From NCBI GenBank assembly GCA_910575075.1, contig CAJTCY010000011.1:62001-126000 (forward strand): 64,000 nucleotides of DNA, read 5' to 3'. Origin of the DNA: Lachnospiraceae bacterium (GTDB taxonomy: Bacteria; Bacillota; Clostridia; Lachnospirales; Lachnospiraceae). The notes below the pieces were generated by a model. It was given only the letters and a program-made list of their open reading frames with translations, had not been told where the DNA came from and searched no databases. Within the stretch, counting starts at the first letter, position 1, and each line of letters opens with the position of its first letter. The position numbers and the translations under genes are program-made. This document shows, piece by piece, positions 54,781 to 63,365 of this stretch.

Positions 54781-57700
54781 TCAGCGCTTTATTTTTACTT
54801 TTGCTCCTACTCCTCTTATTTTCAGCATCTTATTATAAGCCGCAAGCTTACTCTTTGGCACTTTAATTACTGCCTTAGAATAAATTCCTTTAAAAGCATT
54901 ACTTCCTACATTTTTACTAGTAAGTTTCTTCGACTGGATGGTAATGTTTTTTAAATTCTTACACCCATAAAATGCATTTTTATCAATTTTGCAGACACCA
55001 GACGGAATGGTAATCTTTTTGAGTTTTTTACATTTATAAAATGCATTCTTTCCTATTGTGGTTACTTTTTTGCCCATTGTCACAGACTGCAGCTTATCAC
55101 ACCCATAAAAAGCGCTACTACCGATGTTTTTGACATATTTTCCTATCACAACTTCCTTTAACTGCTTCCGGTTCCTCAACACATTTTTTTCGATGCTGGT
55201 AATCTTATATACCTCCCCTTTCACCTTCATGGTATTCGGTATAATAAGCCTTCCTTTAGCATGCCTTTCATCTACTGCCGACAATGCAACCTCTTTTTTG
55301 CCCATTTTATCAAGAATAACGGTAAGACCACTGCTCCTATCATAATATTTCATACCGCGCATGTCTGTCTGAGCGCCGGTTCCAGGCTTTTCATTTCCTG
55401 GATTACCTTCTCCAGGCTTTTCACTTCCTGGATTACCTTCTCCAGGCTTTTCACTTCCTGGATTACCTTCTCCAGGCTTTTCATTTCCTGGTTCATCTTC
55501 TCCAGGCTTTTCATTTCCTGGTTCATCTTCTCCAGGCTTTTCATTTCCTGGATTACCTTCTCCGGGCTTTTCATTTCCTGGTTCACTCTCTCCAGGCTTT
55601 TCATTTCCTGGATTACCTTCTCCGGGCTTTTCATTTCCTGGTTCACCTTCTCCAGGCTTTTCACTTCCTGGTTCATCTTCTCCGGGTTTTTCACTTCCTG
55701 GATTACCTTCTCCAGGCTTTTCATTTCCTGGCTCACCCTCTCCGGGCTTTTCATTTCCTGGCTCACCCTCTCCGGGCTTTTCACTTCCTGGTTCATCTTC
55801 TCCAGGCTTTTTCATTCCTACATAAACTGTAAATGTCTTGCCAATTGCCGGATTATATTTTGGACGAACTGAGACCTGAGTAGTCCCATTTGCTACAAAC
55901 TCCAAACGCTTATTATCTACAACTGCAACAATACTGGAATCCTGTGAAACAATCTCCATTTCCCCCAACTCTGCATTAGAAGTATCATAGCACGAACACT
56001 CCAGATAGTCTCCTACCTGAAACTCTTTATCAAAGTCTACATAACAGTACTGTCCATCCCGTAACCAATACATTCTGTAATCCGTTGGTACGGTTACACT
56101 GCATGCCTGGCTGCACCTATCACACTTTACTTGGACACAGCCATTTTCCACCACCGTATCCACAACATCCTTCTTCGAGAAATCATGAGTAACCGTAATA
56201 CTTACCGTCACACTTGCAGCCATATAATTATTTGTCTCTTTCTGGGTTACCGTAATGTCAGTGCATCCTGCCGCAACGCCCTTTACCTTCCCCAAATTAT
56301 CAACTACAGCCACAGACGGATTACTTGACACATAGGTATATTCAAACTTTCCATACACGTAGTCGCCATAGATTTGAGCGGTATCCCCTTCCATAATTTG
56401 GTCTGGAAACGCATATGCAGAGAACTCTGGTTCGGCTTTGCCAATCGTAAATGACGCCGAAACCGTTCCATAATAAGGACCAATTCCTGCTGCCGTGACT
56501 TCTGCCGTACCTGCGTTTTTATTGTTCATGTAAATTACCACATAATCTTTCTCCTCCGTCAATACCGCTCCATCTAAGGTAAGCGTAACTGCTGGTGTGA
56601 TATCTGATTCTGTATAGCTATAAAATCCTTCTTCCAGTGTAAGCACTGCATGCTCAATAGACTTCCCCTCCGTCCCGCTCCAAGGCAACCATTGAACCGT
56701 TCCTCCATAATTCCCCAAAACCTCCGATGTCCAACTATCGTTCCCTTCTATGTAACAAGCATTTATATTGCATCCTTTAAATACCTGATCACAAACGGTT
56801 CCATCTGTTGTCTCGCCAAATTCCGGTGCATCCCCCATAAAATAGAAACATTGTAAATGAGAGCAGCCTGAAAATGCATAGGAGCCTATCGTTTTTACAG
56901 AAGACGGAAGCTTAAGCACCGAAAGTGCAATGTCTGAGTAAAAGCAATATTTGCCGATTCTCATAAGTCCTTCTCCTTCAAAAACAATGTCTGACAGACC
57001 GATGCAGATTCCAAACGCCCTTTCTCCTATATCTGTAACCGATTCAGGGATTACAATACGTGTAAGATTCTCATTCTTATAAAACGCATAATCTGCAATC
57101 TTTGTCACCGAAGACGGTATCGTAACCTCACCTGCTGCGGGGCACATTACCAGTGTACTTCCATCCTTACTGTAAAGCACCTGGTCTTGTTCCTTATATT
57201 CTGTATTCCCCTCCGCAACCGATATGCTCTCCAGTTTTTCACATCCGGAAAAAGCTGATTGCCCTATCACAGTGACAGATGATGGAATTTCTACACGTGT
57301 CAGGTTTCTGCAAGAGCTAAAAGCAGAATCACCAATGACCGTTAACGTATCCGGCAGCTTTACTTCTGAAAAACTCCTACCTACAAATGCACTTGAAGCA
57401 ATCTTTGTCACTGGCCTTCCACCAATCATCTCCGGTATCTCCAACGTCCCTTTGGAATCGTATCCATCATACTGATAGACAACGACCTCATCAGAATCCG
57501 TGATATAACTGCTAACCAAAGACTCTCTTACCGTAACATCATACGGGCGGTAACCATCCTTTTTATCTGAGGAATAGCCTGCCTCCAGTTCATAATAAAC
57601 ACCATTCAGTTCTGCCATGGCATTCCTATGACCAGCTCCGGCTCCAAGATCCTTATTTGCAATTCTTATCCACGATTTAATCTCAAGCTTTTCACACAAT

Positions 57701-58320
57701 GTAATTATGGCATCGGTACTCGCCCAACAATCACCGCCGCCATATATTATCATAGAATTTACACTGCTGTAGGAAGCAGAATATTCATAGCTTGCCGGAA
57801 ATCTGGTAATTGCCTCTATAATTTCCCGATCCGTCATGGTATCTGTAATATTTTCCTTAAGGTAATTATCCATAACCTCATCACAATAGATAGAAGCATA
57901 ATTTCTTACATTTACCGTAACGGAATACGACTTATCCCCATTTGTCACTTCTATAACTGTATCGCCAGAATTTAACGTATAATAGTCATAATCCTCTCCT
58001 TCTGAAACAGATGTGCTGTAAGATGAATTTTGTTTCCAATACGTATACTGGGGAGTAACCAGACCGTCTGCCGAAACCCTTGCCGAATCTCCTCTGACAA
58101 TTCGGTATGTATTCTGGTTGCCTCCCGCAATCTGATAACTCTGAGGCATATCATCCGGTATGCTTATCTGTTCCTGAACCCGACTATCCAATCCATAGAT
58201 AGTCTCTTTCTGGGGCAAATCCTCTGCCTGTGCACACAACGTAAACAGCATAAAAGCCATAAAAGAAACCAGGCAGCTAAGCCCCATTCCCCATTTTTTT
58301 ACCATTTGCAGCTTGCTCAT
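54781..58320 (-). CDS. Secreted transglutaminase-like BspA/LRR surface protein with Pro/Gly/Glu repeats
   Basis: A 1179-residue exported protein with a signal peptide ending near ALCAQAED. Residues about 130-260 form a transglutaminase-like (papain-fold) domain: Cys198 in GGGDCWAST, His231 in GAGHRNAMAEL, and an acidic residue near 246. Residues 290-540 hold BspA-type LRR_5 repeats (SAFSSCRNLTRVEIPSSV and similar). Two Ig-like domains follow, one with a Big_2 pattern (VSSNPSVAVVDNLGKVKGV). Then fourteen 10-residue PGExxPGxEK units (about 838-979) and a second LRR_5 block close to the GH30 protein's end. No LPXTG is seen. AAGGAGAGG precedes the ATG. It is probably a wall-associated adhesin or peptide cross-linker; the substrate is unknown. 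Confidence 0.85.
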   Translation of the reverse strand: MSKLQMVKKWGMGLSCLVSFMAFMLFTLCAQAEDLPQKETIYGLDSRVQEQISIPDDMPQSYQIAGGNQNTYRIVRGDSARVSADGLVTPQYTYWKQNSSYSTSVSEGEDYDYYTLNSGDTVIEVTNGDKSYSVTVNVRNYASIYCDEVMDNYLKENITDTMTDREIIEAITRFPASYEYSASYSSVNSMIIYGGGDCWASTDAIITLCEKLEIKSWIRIANKDLGAGAGHRNAMAELNGVYYELEAGYSSDKKDGYRPYDVTVRESLVSSYITDSDEVVVYQYDGYDSKGTLEIPEMIGGRPVTKIASSAFVGRSFSEVKLPDTLTVIGDSAFSSCRNLTRVEIPSSVTVIGQSAFSGCEKLESISVAEGNTEYKEQDQVLYSKDGSTLVMCPAAGEVTIPSSVTKIADYAFYKNENLTRIVIPESVTDIGERAFGICIGLSDIVFEGEGLMRIGKYCFYSDIALSVLKLPSSVKTIGSYAFSGCSHLQCFYFMGDAPEFGETTDGTVCDQVFKGCNINACYIEGNDSWTSEVLGNYGGTVQWLPWSGTEGKSIEHAVLTLEEGFYSYTESDITPAVTLTLDGAVLTEEKDYVVIYMNNKNAGTAEVTAAGIGPYYGTVSASFTIGKAEPEFSAYAFPDQIMEGDTAQIYGDYVYGKFEYTYVSSNPSVAVVDNLGKVKGVAAGCTDITVTQKETNNYMAASVTVSITVTHDFSKKDVVDTVVENGCVQVKCDRCSQACSVTVPTDYRMYWLRDGQYCYVDFDKEFQVGDYLECSCYDTSNAELGEMEIVSQDSSIVAVVDNKRLEFVANGTTQVSVRPKYNPAIGKTFTVYVGMKKPGEDEPGSEKPGEGEPGNEKPGEGEPGNEKPGEGNPGSEKPGEDEPGSEKPGEGEPGNEKPGEGNPGNEKPGESEPGNEKPGEGNPGNEKPGEDEPGNEKPGEDEPGNEKPGEGNPGSEKPGEGNPGSEKPGEGNPGNEKPGTGAQTDMRGMKYYDRSSGLTVILDKMGKKEVALSAVDERHAKGRLIIPNTMKVKGEVYKITSIEKNVLRNRKQLKEVVIGKYVKNIGSSAFYGCDKLQSVTMGKKVTTIGKNAFYKCKKLKKITIPSGVCKIDKNAFYGCKNLKNITIQSKKLTSKNVGSNAFKGIYSKAVIKVPKSKLAAYNKMLKIRGVGAKVKIKR
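55383..55806 (-). repeat. 30-bp tandem repeat, 14 units, encoding PGExxPGxEK
   Basis: Fourteen in-frame units of 30 bases. Variation is confined to a few positions (GE/GN/DE/SE and N/S), so the protein repeat PGE-x-x-PG-x-EK is kept. This likely forms a stiff spacer and is prone to slippage between strains. Confidence 0.9.
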
Positions 58321-58334
58321 CCAACCTCTCCTTT

Positions 58335-58370
58335 CTTAATTTTCGTTGTACTAGTACAACGAAAATTAAG
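58335..58370. promoter_or_regulatory. 36-bp perfect palindrome in the BspA/transglutaminase leader
   Basis: CTTAATTTTCGTTGTA, CTAG, then the exact complement; the palindrome ends 15 bases before the ATG and next to the ribosome site. It could be an operator for a dimeric regulator or an RNA hairpin that hides the ribosome site. A near-identical half (19 of 20 bases) recurs at 58497-58516. Confidence 0.75.
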
Positions 58371-58496
58371 TCTTTGATATATTCACGCAGGATAATTGTT
58401 TCAGATACAAGGAAGAAAAACGACGGCGTAGCGGTGGCTACGGCTAGGTTTTCTGACATAGTAGCTGGACAATTAGGCAAGTGAAGATGTTAATTA

Positions 58497-58522
58497 CTTA
58501 ATATTCGTTGTACTAGTTGTAC
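58497..58522. promoter_or_regulatory. Second copy of the GTTGTACTAG box
   Basis: CTTAATATTCGTTGTACTAG matches the left half of the 36-bp palindrome in 19 of 20 bases and continues with TTGTAC. It lies 130-160 bases upstream of the first site, as expected for two operators of one regulator. Confidence 0.6.
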
Positions 58523-58842
58523 CTTTTCAGCCTGTTTTTATATCTTATTATTATAACACAGCAAAAATTAATGCGTCAATAATCGGATTTTTCTTAAATT
58601 TCCATACTTTTATCCACACAGATATCCTGGGAGAAATATCACATCAGTAAAAAGTATTCAAGGATTTTTTCTTCAAAGGATTGTTGCTTTTCCCTTTTAT
58701 TCACGGTGCAGCCTTACTGTCAGAAACAGAGTAAGACATCCTGTTTATGTATGGATGGCATGGGTATGTGTGCTGAATCCTTCCGAACAGACTTTTGAAG
58801 AACTGAAACCATATATCCAAGAAGCCTACGAGTATGCATTTT
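58523..58842. other. Spacer with a possible plus-strand coding remnant
   Basis: About 320 bases. On the plus strand near 58753-58860 a frame reads AWVCVLNPSEQTFEELKPYI then QEAYEYA before running into the DUF4180 gene. It looks like the tail of a small protein but has no start. The rest is AT-rich and holds nothing I can name. Confidence 0.4.
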
Positions 58843-59262
58843 TTACAATACAAATTCCTGTAAATCAGCGTTCATAACTGTCTCTTTTTCGTTCTTAGCA
58901 CATCCAGAGAGTTTGTCAACAGCAAGAGAAACGGCAGACTGAAAGAAAATATCCTTTCCTTTATTGCTCTCAAACATAAAATCCTTTAACGGCTTACTGG
59001 TATATTTTGAAAAGTCGCCATATATCGCAAACCTCACGCCATAATTGATAAATTTCTGCAATATTTCCCCTGCCAGACAAGTACTCAAAACAAAGAAATC
59101 ATTTACAATAGCCTCTTTATTCACGGCAATATTTGTGCAGCCTGTTTCATACTTCACTGTCATAATCAAATCTAATGCAGACTGGACATCTGTAATCAGC
59201 AGTTCATCACTGCTCACAACTGCAATCTCTGTATTATTTTTCTTTATAACTTCTGTTTTCAT
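58843..59262 (-). CDS. DUF4180 family protein
   Basis: A 139-residue cytosolic protein with the DUF4180 pattern: VIKKNNTEIAVVSSDELLIT, SALDLIMTVKYETGCTNIAV, then FVLSTCLAGEILQKFINYGV and RFAIYGDFSKYTSKPLKDFM. The family fold is STAS-like and its role is unknown. The last 25 residues (CAKNEKETVMNADLQEF) go beyond the usual end and may derive from neighbouring DNA. GGAGG precedes the ATG. Confidence 0.8.
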   Translation of the reverse strand: MKTEVIKKNNTEIAVVSSDELLITDVQSALDLIMTVKYETGCTNIAVNKEAIVNDFFVLSTCLAGEILQKFINYGVRFAIYGDFSKYTSKPLKDFMFESNKGKDIFFQSAVSLAVDKLSGCAKNEKETVMNADLQEFVL

Positions 59263-59285
59263 TTTGTACCTCCATCAATTTTGAA

Positions 59286-59477
59286 TTACTTTAACAACGG
59301 CTTTCGGCGCCGATGATTCCCCTTGTATCTCATAAGCACAACAGCGCTCACCACACACCATCCCAGAATAGATGATGCAATCAAAAATATTGACATTGTG
59401 CAAATCAGGCTCTTCATCTGCCCGAATTTCTTTGTTCCAAAAAATTGGGCAAGAAATATCGTAATACCAATAACCAA
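59286..59477 (-). pseudogene. MATE transporter, N-terminal remnant
   Basis: A 63-codon frame reads GITIFLAQFFGTKKFGQMKS and then a hydrophobic helix, matching the second helix of MATE proteins (GITIFLGQ-type). The first helix and the remaining ten are missing; a stop lies directly upstream in frame. The TetR gene 25 bases upstream was probably its regulator. Confidence 0.6.
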
Positions 59478-59501
59478 GCTTTTACATTTTTTCTTCTCCC
59501 G

Positions 59502-60080
59502 CTATTCATACAAACTGTCAATCAAATGGTCAACCATAAAATCAAAGGTTTCCATGTGATTGCTTGGAAGAACAGCTTTATTTTTGATACTCATAATTAA
59601 AGAGTAAATAACTGACATCGCCAAATCTGCATCAACTTTGAATTTCAAATACGGTTGGCTAAAAAAAAGCTTCTGGTTCATCTGATTGGATTCCTCAATT
59701 TTTTTTGCCTGTTCCTCTGATAGCTTGTTCATCAAAATTATAAAATCCGTACTGTCCGAATCATACAAAAAATTATTTTTATCATATTCCCGATAAATAA
59801 GCTTTAAGGCTTCTGCAACACCATACTTATCTTTGTGTTTTTCGATTACTTCCGATGCCGCATTACAGATTTGCTCTTGTACGGAACATAATACCTCACA
59901 AAAGAGAGCTTCTTTTGATTCAACGAAAAGGTAAAATGCCCCCTTTGAAATTCCTACCTGCTTACAAAGGCCATCGACACTGGTTTTCTTATAGCCATAC
60001 TGCGTCCAACTCTGTTTACAGGCTTCCTGCAAACTTTTTTTAATATTTTGTTTTTCTCGTTCCGTAAAACTTCTTGACAT
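59502..60080 (-). CDS. TetR/AcrR family transcriptional regulator
   Basis: A 192-residue protein with the TetR DNA-binding helix-turn-helix at about 15-60 (YGYKKTSVDGLCKQVGISKGAFYLFVESKEALF). The C-terminal ligand/dimer domain is helical and unique (DKNNFLYDSDSTDFIILMNK). AAAGGAGAAAAG precedes the ATG. It lies directly before a truncated MATE gene, so the pair was probably a regulator-efflux unit that has lost its transporter. Confidence 0.92.
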   Translation of the reverse strand: MSRSFTEREKQNIKKSLQEACKQSWTQYGYKKTSVDGLCKQVGISKGAFYLFVESKEALFCEVLCSVQEQICNAASEVIEKHKDKYGVAEALKLIYREYDKNNFLYDSDSTDFIILMNKLSEEQAKKIEESNQMNQKLFFSQPYLKFKVDADLAMSVIYSLIMSIKNKAVLPSNHMETFDFMVDHLIDSLYE

Positions 60081-60559
60081 TTACTTTTCTCCTTTATATG
60101 ACTCAAAATACCATTTCGGTCATATTTATAATACACATTATTACAGTGAACGTCAAGAGATATTTTCAAAATACGCCATTTTCAGCCGTTCTACTCCTTC
60201 TAAGGCATTTTCAGCTTTTAACTGGTATTTCGTTTCATGTCCTCTATGAACCTGTGGGAGCATTCCTGTGCCTGCCTTTTGATGTTGGCAAAATAAGCGT
60301 TGCATTTGCCGCTTGTGAAAGAGTCTGCTTTGTTTTCTTCTCGAAATATAAAATAGGTGTATCACAATTCTATCGTTCTGTGAATTGCAATACACCTATC
60401 AATGTGTTTTTATTGTCTGTTCCTTTTGACTTGATTGGCTGTTTTGTATCAAAAGCTCCTCAACCACTTGCTTTCCCAGTCAATCAACACATTGCCTTTT
60501 ACCTCACGCTGTGCTGCTGTACCCAAATGACTGGAATTCCGTCCCAATAACAGAATTTT
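60081..60559. other. Stretch of about 480 bases without a supported gene
   Basis: Frames exist on both strands, the longest on plus (about 158 codons), but none has a ribosome site or a recognisable motif. On minus several protein-like pieces in different frames (for example TLSQAANATLILPTSKGRHR) suggest a decayed mobile-element gene. No call is made. Confidence 0.45.
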
Positions 60560-60979
60560 TTAATTTTCAATGTCTATCCTTTCGATTTTAAAAATAACCG
60601 GTCTTGTGCCGTCATTACAGCAGGCAATCATGACTTTGTCATCATTCATCCATCCTCGCATGATTGCTCCGCCCTGGAGTGCGGCATAAATGTACCTGCT
60701 GATAGCATCCCATGCCTCTGAACAGAACGGAACGCCGTCTGTTCCACAGTGCATTGTCCCAGGAGACAGCAGAACCCCGTCATCGGGCTGTCCGCTCTTA
60801 ACCAACGTCCCAGCTCCCATGTGCCAGTAATCATCACGCTCATTATTCCGATAAAACATAAACTCGTCGCCTACATGATAGCAGGGACATTTGCCGCTGT
60901 CCGGTACAGCACAGTACTGGGTCTGCAATTCCGGGAATAACTTTTTATCTAATACTGTAACCTTTACCCTATGTTCCAT
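60560..60979 (-). CDS. TIGR04076 family protein
   Basis: A 139-residue protein: VKVTVLDKKLFPELQTQYC, GKCPCYHVGDEFMFYRN, and FCSEAWDAISRYIYAALQGG in the order seen in TIGR04076 members, with a Cys-x-Cys at GKCPC and further cysteines. The function is unknown. GGAAGGAG precedes the ATG. A shorter relative lies at 46.3 kb. Confidence 0.8.
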   Translation of the reverse strand: MEHRVKVTVLDKKLFPELQTQYCAVPDSGKCPCYHVGDEFMFYRNNERDDYWHMGAGTLVKSGQPDDGVLLSPGTMHCGTDGVPFCSEAWDAISRYIYAALQGGAIMRGWMNDDKVMIACCNDGTRPVIFKIERIDIEN

Positions 60980-61098
60980 TATGTATTGCTCCTTCCTTAA
61001 ATATTATTTTCCATTTTGAAAATATGTGCGCAATTCGGATAACCATACAAGATATTTTTATCCATAATGTTACTCTTTCAAATTCTTTAGTTTAGAAT

Positions 61099-61758
61099 TT
61101 ATTTATAATAATATGCCGATATTTCATTAAATTCCAAACCGTTCCTTCTGCATAAAAGTGCAAAATCGCCCTCACCGTCCCATGAGTGAAACAGCCTGTG
61201 CAATTTGACATAATATCGAAATTCTTGTTGAAGTTCAACATTTATATTATGCTTTTTCAATATCTCTTCACCAAGCTCCTCTGCCTCGTCAAGCTCCGAA
61301 ACATTTTGAAGGCAGGAATATTCAGGAAAATGATGCGCACCGAAGTAAAGCAAATAAATCAATCGCAGCATCAAAATCTCCGCTATTTTGAAATCATCTT
61401 TATTCTTCTTATAAATCAAAATAGTTTCATCTAAATCTCCAAACAGCTTACAGTGCCATCGTGCCTGTGGTAAAACGCCTTGATTAACAAAAGGAAAAAG
61501 TTCCTGCTCTAAGCGGATAGAAACCTCATACGGCAAAGAATAATCCCGGAATAATTCTACATCGTTATCACAAATCTCGGTGCAGACTATCGAAATAAAT
61601 TCATTGTGAACATCTTCTGATAATGTGTCATAATACTTCATACTATCACGAATAACCACATTGGCTTTCTTCTTTAAACCTTGTTCCCAAAATTTACAAT
61701 AGTCATTTAAACCTTTTTGCAATTCTTCAGGCAATTGTGGATAATCAAACTGCTTCAT
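61099..61758 (-). CDS. Conserved hypothetical protein
   Basis: A 219-residue, mostly helical soluble protein: FDYPQLPEELQKGLNDYCKF, then ARWHCKLFGDLDETILIYKKN, and RYYVKLHRLFHSWDGEGDFA. It has no signal peptide or membrane helix. I do not recognise the family. GGAGGTG precedes the ATG. It stands between the TIGR04076 gene and the hydrolase gene on the same strand. Confidence 0.62.
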   Translation of the reverse strand: MKQFDYPQLPEELQKGLNDYCKFWEQGLKKKANVVIRDSMKYYDTLSEDVHNEFISIVCTEICDNDVELFRDYSLPYEVSIRLEQELFPFVNQGVLPQARWHCKLFGDLDETILIYKKNKDDFKIAEILMLRLIYLLYFGAHHFPEYSCLQNVSELDEAEELGEEILKKHNINVELQQEFRYYVKLHRLFHSWDGEGDFALLCRRNGLEFNEISAYYYK

Positions 61759-61793
61759 TAAAACACACCTCCAGATCTTTTCCTTTTAAATCT

Positions 61794-62546
61794 TCAATCG
61801 CAATTTAAAAATCGGCCAATCACTTCTGCTGCCCGCTCTCCATTAGACACAATAGCCGGGTGAAACCCTGACTCAAAAACACAGATTTCAGCTTCTGTTA
61901 ATCCTGCAATTGTTTCATATTCTGCCAGGAAATCATTTCGCACCATTTCGTCCCCTTTGCTTCCCATCAGAAGCGTAGGATTTCTTAACTGCTCCAGCGC
62001 TTTCCAGAATAACGATCTTTTTTCCTTGGCACACCGAAGAAGAGCATCTGTATTCTTATCCACAACTTCTTCCCAGTCTTCTCCCTGACACCATTCGTAG
62101 AACCCTGCTGCCTGCTCATCCTTTTTTGCCGCACTTCGTTCTTTCACCAGATTTTCAGCAAAATCTTCTGCCAACGTTCTGCCGTCAAAACTATCCGCAA
62201 CAACTCTCTCAACAAAATCCGGACGCATCAAAGCAGCATTGATTGCAACCCATGCTCCTCCGCTGGTTCCCACAAGATTTACCTTTCCATACTGTAGATG
62301 CTCCAGCAAAGCAATGGTCTGCCTTGCCTGTTCCTGCCACAAGTCTGCTGAAAATTCCTCCACTCTGTCCGATTTCCCATTTCCCAGAAAATCAATCAGG
62401 ATTACTTTAAACTCCTCTGTATATAACGGCAAAAGGGGGGCAAACATTTTTGAAGAAGCGGCGTCTCCATGAAGAAATACAACTGGCTTTCCTGAACCTT
62501 GCTCCGAATAATAGATTCTCTTTGACTGATAAATAAAATATGACAT
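61794..62546 (-). CDS. Alpha/beta hydrolase
   Basis: Start set at 62546 (MSYFIYQSKRIYYSEQGSG) after TAGGAGG; the longer frame lacks a site. The 250-residue protein has the oxyanion-hole HGDAASS, the nucleophile elbow VGTSGGAWVAI (Ser), an acid in the LLMGSKGDEMV segment and the His in ESGFHPAI, so the catalytic triad is complete. The substrate is not predictable. A promoter-like pair ATGGCA/TATACT with 17-base spacing lies near 62690 on the minus strand. Confidence 0.88.
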   Translation of the reverse strand: MSYFIYQSKRIYYSEQGSGKPVVFLHGDAASSKMFAPLLPLYTEEFKVILIDFLGNGKSDRVEEFSADLWQEQARQTIALLEHLQYGKVNLVGTSGGAWVAINAALMRPDFVERVVADSFDGRTLAEDFAENLVKERSAAKKDEQAAGFYEWCQGEDWEEVVDKNTDALLRCAKEKRSLFWKALEQLRNPTLLMGSKGDEMVRNDFLAEYETIAGLTEAEICVFESGFHPAIVSNGERAAEVIGRFLNCD

Positions 62547-62600
62547 TTTATGCCTCCTAATCGAATTTTGATATGATTTTATCTGCATCCTGATCAGCAA

Positions 62601-62852
62601 GGCTTGTCTAACACATAAGCCCTGCTTAGTGTTTTAATATCCAAATTCCCATAACTTTCAACCTCCACTCTGTATGATGATTTCAGTATAACATGGATGC
62701 GGACATATGCCATCTGTCTTTAAAGATTTTTATAAATTTTTTACTTTTGCCAAAAGCACAATCTCCCCGGCAACCCCCATATCCAACTACATGTTAAACT
62801 CTTGCTTTCTGTATGGTATGTATAAATAAAATTCAATGTTTACGGGCAAGCC
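62601..62852. other. Spacer between hydrolase and radical SAM remnant
   Basis: About 250 bases; it holds the likely hydrolase promoter near 62680-62715 and, on the minus strand, a GGAGG followed by an eight-codon frame (MGIWILKH). That could be a leader peptide, but the evidence is thin. Nothing else is supported. Confidence 0.4.
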
Positions 62853-62955
62853 TTATCCTAATGACTTTATATTTTTACGATATTCCTGCATTTTGGCTTC
62901 ATCAACATTGTCTAAGACATACTGCAGCTCACGAATACGCTCCTTTCCTCGGCAG
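62853..62955 (-). pseudogene. Radical SAM protein, duplicated C-terminal tail
   Basis: A minus-strand frame reads GKERIRELQYVLDNVDEAKM followed by QEYRKNIKSLG and a stop at 62853. The radical SAM protein at 63.4 kb ends in a clearly related tail (LSFLDEIIGNVSEEELQRYR). It overlaps the end of the lipoprotein gene in another frame. It is probably the leftover 3' end of a second copy. Confidence 0.5.
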
Positions 62956-63351
62956 GCACAAGTAAGCCTTGCATACGGTTGGTAACTCTTTTTCATATAT
63001 TCCCTGATACGGTTTTTCTATATAAGCTCCACTATCTGTGGCGTAATAATATATACAATCAATGACTTCTTTGCCATTCAAAATATTAAATTCTCCATAA
63101 TAATCTGAAGCGGGATGGTCTTGTATCGAAAGCTTATCTGTTGCCTGTGCGGATGAAATAACAGAAAGAAATTGCTCTATCCATCCTCTATCCGAACATA
63201 AACACGAAAAGCCATCTATTGTTATGATTCTAACAGCAGTTATTTCTTCAATATCTGGTGGTTTAAGAGGTGGAGCAAACGTTCTCTTCCCACATCCAAT
63301 AACAAACAAAGCTGTCATGAAAAAACAAACAAATAATCTCTTTATTCTCAT
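62929..63351 (-). CDS. Putative lipoprotein, DUF5301-like
   Basis: A 140-residue protein with a lipoprotein signal peptide (RLFVCFFMTALFVIGCGK, where Cys20 would be lipidated). The mature part EEITAVRIITIDGFSCLCSD, DKLSIQDHPASDYYGEF and YIEKPYQGIYE resembles DUF5301, a small domain found in Firmicute lipoproteins of unknown role. AGGGAGAGGG precedes the ATG. It sits between the radical SAM gene and that gene's duplicated tail. Confidence 0.65.
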   Translation of the reverse strand: MRIKRLFVCFFMTALFVIGCGKRTFAPPLKPPDIEEITAVRIITIDGFSCLCSDRGWIEQFLSVISSAQATDKLSIQDHPASDYYGEFNILNGKEVIDCIYYYATDSGAYIEKPYQGIYEKELPTVCKAYLCLPRKGAYS

Positions 63352-63365
63352 AATGTCCCTCTCCC

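Noticed and set aside
55383-55806. Possible CRISPR array from regular 30-base repeats
   Set aside because: There are no unique spacers; the units are directly adjacent and encode a protein repeat.
55350-55872. Repetitive frames on both strands across the 30-bp repeat
   Set aside because: They are by-products of the PGExxPGxEK repeat in the correct frame; a 30-base period keeps all frames open.
58277-58480. A 67-codon minus-strand frame overlapping the BspA gene start
   Set aside because: No ribosome site, and it runs through the palindrome into the real gene in another frame.
60074-60550. A 158-codon plus-strand frame after the TetR gene
   Set aside because: No ribosome site or motif, and pieces on the opposite strand look like decayed coding DNA.
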